Below, piece after piece: positions 32,370 through 41,400 of a DNA stretch of 64,000 bases. The translations under genes and the position numbers were made by a program. Source of the DNA: Xiphias gladius (Eukaryota; Chordata; Actinopteri; Istiophoriformes; Xiphiidae); NCBI RefSeq assembly GCF_016859285.1, contig NC_053400.1, positions 11,397,546 through 11,461,545 of the forward strand, read 5' to 3'. The notes below the pieces were generated by a model, which was not told the DNA's origin, made no database searches, and was given only the letters and a program-made list of their open reading frames with translations. Positions within the stretch are counted from its first letter, which is position 1, and every line of letters starts with the position of its first letter.

Positions 32370-33086
32370 AATGTAGCGGTTTGACAATGCAGAATAATGT
32401 GTTCCAGCTATCTGTTTGTACAGATGCATCCTCATGATATAAAACACAATGTTTCTGATCCTCTGAAAGAAAGTCATGTGATCTGTTAATTCTGAAGGTG
32501 AAAGCGGGACATAGGAAAGTGGAGAGGGTGCAATGGCAAAATGGGCCTCACCGTGAATAGTCCATCGAGCATTAAACACTAGCGGCAATCCAAGATAGTG
32601 AGCCAGCATTACACCTCCTCCGCTCGCAGGGTCTGTCAGAACTGCATCATACTTGGCGTCTTGAAGAGACTTTATTAACTCTTTATTTTCAAAAATGTAC
32701 TCGACCAATTCAGACACTCTCTTGTGTAATTCAGAGAATTTATCTTTTAACACCGTGTCTAAAGCGAAACGGTCCCACACAGACCCGTTTCGTTTAATTT
32801 TAATAACTTCAGTGGTAAGGAGACGAAAAAAATCCTCACTTGCACCACTGCCCATGTCCACTGTGACAGTATTGTAATGTGGAGACATTTCGCTGACGTA
32901 CCAGCTGTCTACAGCCCGAAGAACTGTCACATCGTGTCCCCTTGAATGCAGCTCCTCAACAAGTACATTCATGTTCACCCAGTGGCTGCCGTCATGTGGA
33001 AACACCAGAACCTTCCCAGCATGGACAACCGGAACAATGACAGCTGAAAGAGAGATGATGGAAGCCAGCGACAAGATCATCTTCAA
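31506..33086 (-). CDS. ugt5-like: UDP-glucuronosyltransferase, UGT5-like (gene B)
   Basis: Second intact UGT, 526 residues in one coding exon, same orientation as gene A. A splice acceptor (TTTGCATTTCAG, next base 33106) lies 20 bp before the ATG, so a non-coding first exon is expected. A good donor (GTAAGT) at 33624 marks its likely end. The protein has a signal peptide, SHWVNM with the catalytic His, YDAVLTDPA, the HGGTNG signature block, a C-terminal membrane helix and a KMKSD tail. By eye only about five residues differ from gene A over the last 288 codons, whereas the N-terminal half, which sets acceptor-substrate specificity in this family, is clearly different. The pair can be expected to share the UDP-sugar site but differ in substrates. 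Confidence 0.93.
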   Translation of the reverse strand: MKMILSLASIISLSAVIVPVVHAGKVLVFPHDGSHWVNMNVLVEELHSRGHDVTVLRAVDSWYVSEMSPHYNTVTVDMGSGASEDFFRLLTTEVIKIKRNGSVWDRFALDTVLKDKFSELHKRVSELVEYIFENKELIKSLQDAKYDAVLTDPASGGGVMLAHYLGLPLVFNARWTIHGEAHFAIAPSPLSYVPLSPSELTDHMTFFQRIRNIVFYIMRMHLYKQIAGTHYSALSNRYIGPDVDYFSLFQAADLWLMRVDFVFEFPRPTMPNVIYMGGFQCKDAKPLPQHLEEFVQSSGEHGVIIMSLGTLIGELPHDLADEIAAAFAKLPQKVIWRYKGDRPATLGNNTLLVDWLPQNDLLGHPKTKLFVSHGGTNGIYESIYHGVPIVGIPFVFDQADNLSRVRAKGAAMVVDLSELDSKVFQTVIQEVLHEPSYRMNMQRLSRLHRDQPMKPLDRALFWIEFVMRHKGAAHLRTESYRLPWYSYHSVDVVLFLLTVALLILFIFVGLVWSCFRLCLKRKMKSD

Positions 33087-33624
33087 AACTTCTCAGACAG
33101 TGCGGTCTGAAATGCAAACAGAAAAGAAAAGCAAAACAACAACACAAAAAGAAGATAGCTGTTACTAAACAAATGCAGAAAAACATATGCATGTAGATGA
33201 TAGATGGTATACCAGCTTGTCCATAACAGAGAGCTGCAGTGATTCTCCTTTTAATTGTTCACTGTTTGCAAACTTCCCTTCTGACTACCCTCAAGTGGAC
33301 GTGGCATGTGGGCCCCTCTAAGGAAATTAGAGTGCTGTTCAGTGCCCAGAGCTCTGCATGCATTCTGGGTTAAACCCTAATCTCCCTGAGCAGGCATGTT
33401 TTTATAACCATAACTGTGCTCAAGCTGCATAAAGGAAATATTCACGAGTTTCCTTTTAAGAAAACACACAATCCCTGCATGTATAACGAATCCCACGCAC
33501 CTATGTTCGTACTGATCAAATGTTTAAGCCTTCAAGAATGAACATGATTCAACAAAATGTCTTTCCACTCAGTAACATCAGCCGACAAGACATAGAAAAA
33601 CATGTCAACAAAGATTTAACTTAC

Positions 33625-33745
33625 TCTTTTCAACTGAAACCAAAGTCTTTAAATGCCGAAGCTTACAGCGAAAACTTTCCTGCCACTTAAATCAATAAAC
33701 TCGCTCGACACAAAACTGACAAAGAAAGGCGGAGAAGAATTTCAA
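33625..33745 (-). other. Probable non-coding first exon of UGT gene B
   Basis: Bounded on the low side by a strong minus-strand donor (AAAAGA|GTAAGT). The upper limit is a guess, because no clear core promoter motif was found. It would splice to the exon starting at 33106. Confidence 0.35.
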
Positions 33746-34793
33746 TCAAAGCACTGAGACTATAAAACACTTCCTGGTTTCTTTTGCCCCCCCCCCCAAG
33801 ATAGTTACATGAGATACTTGTCTCTTTACAAGGATACTTGTTCCTAATAGTACACACAGCCACATCTGCAGTTTTATCAACAGGAAAGAGTCATTGAGCA
33901 ATGGTTACACATATTTGGTCTGCTTTCCCTCCCTCGGTGCACCGTATTCTATGAAATGCTGTGTGGAAGAGCTACTGGTAAGAAAAACATGTTTCTCTTT
34001 ATTTATGGTGCAAGTTTTATGTCCTTTAAATAACGTGAAATTGGCACCACATGCTATCATTTCACACTAAATGATTAAGCAGTCCAAAAAGGGAAACACT
34101 TTAAAACCATTTTATTGAATGGTTTGAAACCTACTTCCTGATTTTTCTTTCTTTCTTTTTGCCTCAACCCTGACAACACTAGATACCTTCTCTTCATAAA
34201 GTCTCTGTAAGGGAAGTTCACCTTTAAAGGTGCAATGAGGCAAGATTCTGAAGTAATATACAGGAAGAGCGTTTCTTTACCCTGCTCATATTTGCATTAG
34301 ACCTAGAATTGAAGTGATCTAAAACTACAAAACAACATTAACAAGCTGTAAAAATATTAAGAATGGAGAGAACTCACTCAGCTGAATCTTGGGTTAGATG
34401 CTTGCAGGATGAAAGAGACAAAACACTGATATAAACTTAGACCACTGCTTAGAAGATGACTTTGTCTTTCACTTTGGATCTGTAATAGAAGGCAGGCACA
34501 GATCAAGCTGCCTGTATACCCTTGAAGTAAAGACTCCACCTCTTGGGAAATGTTTATCATACTCACGTGGGGCATGTTGAAGGAAGTCAAACATGTTATA
34601 CAGGTATAACAGAGTGCGGTCCCGATGACCTACTCTTGAAAAGTCCCTGAGACGCTGCTACTGTGAGACCTAGCATTTATGAGTGCTACAGCTCACCATT
34701 TACTGTTCCTTTTCAAAAGAAAACTCACAAAATTAGGCACAAGGGTGGGGCACAACATGGCACAAATACATTCAGAAACCAAACGATTATCAT

Positions 34794-34794
<1 letters not shown>
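33746..34794. other. Intergenic, no gene seen
   Basis: Region upstream of UGT gene B. It includes a C-run at 33788-33798 and otherwise AT-rich unique-looking sequence. Promoter elements of gene B presumably lie at the low end, but none is distinctive. Confidence 0.4.
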
Positions 34795-34827
<33 letters not shown>

Positions 34828-34937
34828 GACCCCCCCCACACACACACATATATATACACTTTTATATATATATATATATATATATTCATATATACATATA
34901 TATACACACACACATTTATATATATATATATGTATAT
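34795..34937. repeat. Compound CA/TA microsatellite
   Basis: (CA)15 at 34795-34824, a C-run, a second short CA tract, then long TA tracts interrupted by CA to about 34937. The several open frames here are artefacts of the repeat. Confidence 0.95.
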
Positions 34938-35174
34938 AAAGCATAAATTTGTTAATTTAAAATTTAATTTATTCTAGTATTTTTTTTACAGTGATGATGG
35001 AAAAAAAAGCGTATTTTTTTAAGTAAAAGCATTAAAATAACATGACGCAAAATATTGCCTTTACAAAATAATACATTTGCAAAATGTTGCTTTATCTGGG
35101 CTGTTAAATGAATCTTATTTTCATCTCAAAATTAGCAAAATCCATCTTTGGATTGATACTATTTATTTTTTTAA

Positions 35175-35560
35175 ATAAAATGTATATCACTTGAATGTTT
35201 AGTCTTGTTTCACTTTAGGTTTACACATTGCAGTGTATAAACACCTCACCAAGATGAAAGCAGTTAAAAGCATGAGTAGCACAGGAAGGTTAAGATATTT
35301 GGCCCAGACGACTCCACATCCCCGGCAGGTCGAACTTGCTGTCCTCCCTGTTTCTCATCAACTCCTGGCCATCTAGCATTGCTGACACGAGTTCGCCCAC
35401 GGCTTTCTGAGCCTCAGCAAAATGTACTGGACATTCCTACTGTCACAGGGAGAAAACTTGCCACGGGAAGAGGCCCTCTTTCGAATTGGAGGGCTGCAAT
35501 AATAGGTCAGCCTCATCTGAACTGAAAACAATGGACAATCTGTTAACCATGGTGAACAAC
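35175..35560 (-). other. Unassigned minus-strand reading frames with hydrophobic tail; small gene or pseudogene
   Basis: Three neighbouring minus-strand frames look protein-like but do not join into one. Near 35530-35450: SDEADLLLQPSNSKEG. Near 35435-35290: CPVHFAEAQKAVGELVSAML followed by DGQELMRN. Overlapping the last in another frame, and ending at a TAA near 35200: WAKYLNLPVLLMLLTAFILV then RCLYTAMCKPKV, a membrane-anchor-like segment with a basic tail. A TTTTCAG acceptor precedes the first block. I recognise no family. It could be a multi-exon small membrane protein, a frameshifted pseudogene or chance. A CpG-rich stretch 0.5-0.7 kb upstream in the minus sense could be its promoter. Confidence 0.25.
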
Positions 35561-35989
35561 ATTTCAGACTAGCTCAACACAAAACTTTAATACTTAAGAT
35601 GTAGTTGCAAGCAGTCTCTGACCCACCATGACTGTTATTTCATACTCGATGATGATTCCTTCTATTCTGTACACCTCCATTATTTCTATCATTGCAACCC
35701 TCTTGTTTTGTCTTTTTTTTTTTTTTTAAATCAGCCCAAGGTCTTAAGTCGGCTTGTCAGAGAACTCCATGATTACCCCTCCCTCCAGTAAAAGTCCACA
35801 CTGGCTTATTGTTTCCGATTGGTGCTCTACACTATTGATCCGATCGATATCAAAAGCTACTTTTTTTATAACATCGGCACATGGTTTGCGGTACAGCAAG
35901 GCATGGGGTGTACTATCATACCCGCAGTCGGGGCATTCTTAACGCACACCTACTTACTGTAGTCTACACGTGCACTGTAACGACACACA

Positions 35990-36290
35990 GGAAACGGGGC
36001 GGTGTGAAGACATCTGGTTTGCGCCGAGCCTGTAGTCCGGAACTTTACGTAATCCCCAAGGGGGGGGGGTTGAGCAGTTCAGGTTGTACTGTCGCCCGGG
36101 CAGAGACGGAAGCGCGGGAGGAGCGGGGCGCCGTGCGCGCACGCCATCGCCGAGGAAGTGGCTGCGTCTGTGAGATAAGCGCGTCAACGCTGAGAGGCCC
36201 CTGGGGTGTGTGTAGTCTCCCAGGACGACAATTCATCGCTCGTCCAGAGGCCCCGGCCCGATTTCACGGCGCATGCTTAACAGTAATTGG
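35990..36290. promoter_or_regulatory. Short CpG-rich stretch, orphan promoter candidate
   Basis: G+C and CpG are much higher than on either side (for example GGGGCGCCGTGCGCGCACGC near 36126-36145). It lies 2.1 kb before the chrna5 ATG and 0.5 kb upstream of the unassigned minus-strand frames. It could serve either one or both. The frame at 35881-36342 looks compositional. Confidence 0.4.
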
Positions 36291-38351
36291 GGTCTCAATT
36301 ATTCAGTCACGCTCATCGAGGCAGTTCGTCAAGTCTGTTTAACCTCGTTCGGCCAAACTCAGGATGACAAGAAGATGATCTTTGTCTGCTTGGCGGTGGG
36401 ACGAAATGGAATTCGGACTGTTCCAATATCAGTTTGCTCTGGCTTTGGTCCACTGCAGTCTTTTTACTGACGGCTGTAATTTGAGAACTACCTAAATGGT
36501 CAGGGACTCAGAATTGGCAGCAGTGCGGTATTGGGATGTTAATCCTCCTTGTCTTCAGCCACTTCTGCAGCCTGTGCGGGCTGTTTTTAACTTTCATGGA
36601 GTGGTGCCACCAAAATGCAATTGAGAATATAGACAAACGCAAATCTTTGCCGTCCCGCTGTGTAATTGTGATGAGAAGATGTTGCAGAATTGACAGTCAG
36701 AATTCCTCATGTAGGCTTTACGCACAAGGCATCATTATGGCACTGACATTATGTGATCCCAAGTCAAATATAAGTCAAATAGTAATCAATATGGACAGAT
36801 CTTTGTGGACTTTTTGAGCAGGCCATTGGGGCACAGTTACCCACAAAAGAAACAAAAGGGATGGTGCTTTGTTTAAGGTGTGTATCAGATCATTTTGCTT
36901 TCTTTCTGAGTATAGGTCAAAACGTTCCTGTGCTTTCTGCTTACATTTTATTTTCTAACTTTCTAACTCACTCTTACAGTTGGAAGCATATGTCATTGTA
37001 TACCTTTTGTTTATGTGATTTTTATAGTTAATTAATTCAATGAATATACTTTCTATTTATGTCTCTTTTTATGTTTTATACATATATCTAAATTCATTAT
37101 TTAAAGAACCTCTCTAGGTACTGGGTACTGGTTGCAGTTGAGGGATTGGATGTAAAGTTTTGTTTAGCTTTTATAAATTGAAAATACACAATTCATTTAA
37201 TTTAATATTTAGTCCTCTTAAAACCCTCCACCAACTGTCAGTAATAGCAAATTCATATTTATTTTTCAGTGTGTTCCCTTACACCCATTTCACATAGGGT
37301 GAAATATACAGTAGATGAATCTGAACATGGGTTTAATCCATGCCTTATTGAAAAGGGAGCCTATTGTGCTGAAGTGACAAGAATGGTTTTACTCATGGCC
37401 TCTGAACCTTGTTTACTCACCCAATCGTTCATTCCTTAATAGCAATAGTCTGAAAATCCTTCAAGGCTTATAATAGTATATAAATAATACTTCATAGAAA
37501 ATTCCCTTCTAGACTTGGTGGCTATCCTTAGGCATTAGTTTAATGCCAAGCTCTCTTACATTATGTAAGGGACTAAATCATGTCTGTGTCTAAGCTGAGA
37601 GACTGGAATGCTGCTGTGGAGATGCAGTGAGGTGGCTGCATGGAGAAGGCGACTATCCCTGTCTGTGATTATTGAATACAAGAATGCTTGGAGAAGAGGG
37701 AGGAAGGGGGGTGGTGGTAGTCGGGGGGGGAAATGGGGCGGGCTCTCTGAAGGAGGAGGAGGAGGATGTGTTGCCTGTGCACAATTGGAGGCAGCAGGGA
37801 GTGTAGAAGCATCCGCATGAGGCGAGAGAAAAAGAACCTGCATGGAATGGAGGAGCGCTTCAGCAGCACTGTCGCTGTCGTCAGGATACCCACTGCCTCC
37901 ACCACCGCTGCTGCTCTGGACTGCATGTTGATGGGAGAGACTCAGAGCAGGCATGTATACAGCATTTGCATCCTTTACTATGTGAAATGGGTTTATTACC
38001 ATGGACAGGGTTAGGTTAGCAAGGTGAGGGTAGTGTGCATTCTTGGCTTGTGCAAGATGCTGTTCTATAGATTCAGGGTGTGTGATTAAGGTCAGTTTGT
38101 TATTTAGGATGTATTTTGATTTTTATTCTTTTTTTTTTTGTCTTGTTTCATTTTTTCTTTGCTTTGCATAGCTTAGTCACTGAAATCCATAACTGTGATT
38201 GAATGTAGCTTTACCAAAGGAGAGCAGGGGTTGCTGTCTTAAGATTTGAACCCTTAACCCAAGGCATGATTAAAGCCACACTCAGGTGTTTACCCAGTGT
38301 ACTCAAAACCTACTGTTTTTAATAACCACTTTTTGGAATATTTATCTTCCA
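36291..38351. other. Region upstream of chrna5
   Basis: AT-rich to about 37580, then a purine-rich GGA/GGGGG section (37690-37770) and mixed sequence to 38030, where AAG|GTGAGG could be a donor of a chrna5 5' UTR exon. A splice acceptor (ATCTTCCAG) ends at 38352. Open frames on both strands at 37556-38014 do not resemble proteins. Confidence 0.4.
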
Positions 38352-38359
38352 GCTCTGTG

Positions 38360-38407
38360 ATGCCCGAGGGACCAGCTGTGTGTTATCCGGTGCCACCTCT
38401 GATATGA
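38360..38407 (+). promoter_or_regulatory. Upstream ORF overlapping the chrna5 start codon
   Basis: An ATG seven bases inside the first coding exon opens a 15-codon frame whose TGA stop overlaps the chrna5 ATG as ATGA (38404-38407). If this exon starts at 38353 as the acceptor suggests, every such transcript carries the uORF. That arrangement often lowers translation or makes it depend on reinitiation. Confidence 0.5.
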
Positions 38408-41400
38408 TGCCGAGAGCAGGAGGGGCAGCCACCTCTCTCGCGCTGCTGCTGCTGCTGCCGTTGCTGTGCTGCTGCCATCTGTGCCACTCACTGCGTAAGT
38501 TTCCCAAGGACTGGGAATGCCCCATCAGGTTACCATGGTGGAATGTAATGGGCTCAGTATGATAGATGGCAGAGTCGCAGATAAGTTGGACTCCAGTGGA
38601 CACGTAAACAAGAAACCAAGAAGGAGGATGTAGAAATGGCCACAGGGTCGATGAAGATTGAAGATAGCTTTCTTCTTTTTTTTTTTGGCAATTAATAATT
38701 TCAGCTGCATGGAAGCTATGATAATTGAGCTCAAAATATTGCACAGAAAATAAGTAAACTATCTAGCTATTGAACAAGCAGGACATTTCTAATAGCAAAA
38801 AATGAAAGACCGCATAACACATTAACTTCCACATCTACATTTTTTCCTAAAAACCATAGAACTCAGTAACCAAAAATCATACCATTGCCATCAATATGAG
38901 TTTTCTTTGTTACATAATTCAGAGACATTAACACAGAACAACCGGAAAACAGTGAGCTAATACCACATTCAGCTCATTTTGGATAGATGAAAAAGATGGC
39001 AAATTTAATATTTAATTTCCTTGAAAGAGGCACGTTGGCTGACGTGAGGTGTCCATATTTGTTTGATTTTCAGCCACTTCCAAATCGGAGCTTTAAGAAA
39101 AATCTTTCTCTCCCTGTCATACTTACTGCTGCCTACAAATCACGAACTGCAGGTGGTCGTCGAGGGGGAGACAGGCGGTCAGGAGAACACGTGCAGGCAG
39201 AAACAACTGAACACAGTTTGTGCATACTGTAAATGTGGTCAGGCGATGAGCTGTTGCAGTAAACTCAGCAGTGACAGCTGGTGGGCAGGTGTGGAACAGT
39301 GCGTACGGAACGATGGGAGAGGTTAGTACAGCGTGTGCGACACACACAGATGAACATTCTGAACTAGCCGGAGAGGAGGGAAGAGAGGAGCCGATGTTGC
39401 CATGACAGTGTGTATATATGGGTATGCATGTATGTATCTGCTGTACAATATACTTACAGTATTTCCTAAATAAGTACGGTATGTTTATGTTCATATGTGA
39501 ATGAACCATTTTTATCCTCGGCTATACATTTTAAAGATTGCTCTCTCTCTCTTTCTGTTATTTATTTTTTTCATATTTGGCGGGTTTAACAAAGTGCCAT
39601 ATTTAGTTTGATCTCAATGTAGTTGTCATCATCTGTATGGTAGCATACTATACTCACATTATTTATCCCATGATTATTTTATAACACTGATATGCTTTTT
39701 GACACGCTGCCCACTGCACCAGGCAGACAACAGCAAGCTCTGACCAAGGTCTCCTTGAAAATGCAGGCATGAGTTACCATTAAAAATGTATTTTACTCAG
39801 CATTAGGTGTAAACTTTATTTCTACAGCTATTTTAAACGAGCATTTGTAGCACATATATTATGTTTGTGTTTTAGCATATTTCTGACTCTATAATTACAT
39901 TTATTATACGCTACAACAGATTAATGTAGAACCCAGCAGACTCTGCAGCTTGCTTTTCAGCCAAGCTGGGTGCTGGTGATAGCAGGGGAGAAGCCGAAGA
40001 GATGATGAATTTGCTTATTACAGGCGTTTGATTGAGGGTGTTGCAGTCTTGTCTTTATTGATCCACACACTGAAAGGGTGACACCATACATTTGCGGTCA
40101 GTCCTGTGGTAGATTTTTCCGGCCACATTCTCCACCTATAAATTGAGTTTATAACCGTGTTGGTAAATGATTTAAAGAGCAGGATGAAAGGAACTGTGTG
40201 TAATTCACAAGTGAATCAATGTTTTCTACCCTGTAGTGGAGCTCTGCTTCAGCAGAACAATGCAGCAGTTTGGCTGGGATTCAGGCAGCAGCTATACATG
40301 TATGCTGTGCTCTAAAAAACACATGCATATTTTGAATTTTTAAATTTATGCATACAAATATTTGATTATATTTACACTGAGTATCCCAAGATCTGTTGGT
40401 AAGCAGTGATGTTTGGATGAAAAGCGTGCACCTTGAGGTGAGAATACAATCAGTGTATTGGTTTCTTACTGTGGTGAAATAAGGAATGACATACGGTAAG
40501 TAAGAAATGGCCAATCTCTTGCAACGCTTTATACAATCATATTCAAAATTTCTTAGTTGGTATGCAATTCCTAAATAAACCCCTGTGCGAGTGTTTTTTC
40601 TTGGAATTATGTTTGCAGCTATATTCTGGAAATAATAACAAGCCGACAACATAAACATGAGACTTGAAATCCTGCGAGGCTCTACAGCATATACTGTCTA
40701 GCTGGACAGAGGACAACAATTAAAGAAAACTTTAACTTTTATATTCAAATATGTTGGCTCTACTTGGAAGATAAGCGGCCAAATGCAAACACTGAACATT
40801 CTCCACTCACGACTGCTACGTTCAGTATTATCCTTCTTTTTGATAATGGCTCCAATGCAGAAGATCAACTGAGTAATGGACACCTACTATCTCTGACATT
40901 TCTAAGGATTCTTAACGCCATCGTATATTCACTGTGTGGTATGACCTCTGTGGTAAACCTTTGACTTCTCTGTCTCTTGAAACCAAAGGTTTACCACAGA
41001 GGTCGTACCCCGAAACTCTAGACATAAACACTGGGGCAAGGTCAGAAAGGTGAATGCAGTGCTGTTTGAGAGCAATGCAAGAGCTGGAAGTGGAGTAATT
41101 ATCAAACATGGAGTCTGAGACTACTGAATAAGTCAAAGGTACTGTTGTATTTGCTGAATTAGCTACAAGCTAATGTGAACATGTAATTTTTCTCCGTAAC
41201 CATCTTGTCTTTTCACACCTTTTAGGGGTTCCAAAGCTCTCTTCTTATGCAAAAGCAGAGGACAAGCTGTTCAAATACCTCTTTGGAAACTACCAGAAAT
41301 GGGTTCGTCCAGTGGAATACCTAAATCAGACGATCTGCGTGAAGTTTGGACTGGCGATCTCCCAGCTAGTTGATGTGGTGAGGATAGAAAAGCACTTGCT

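Noticed and set aside
34679..34977. Overlapping frames with His-Thr or Tyr-Ile repeats
   Set aside because: Translation of the CA/TA microsatellite.
35881..36342. 153-codon plus-strand frame
   Set aside because: Explained by GC-rich sequence with few stops; several overlapping frames on both strands are equally long.
37556..38002. 148-codon minus-strand frame rich in Pro and Ser
   Set aside because: Produced by the antisense of a GGA/GGGG purine tract upstream of chrna5; not protein-like outside the repeat.
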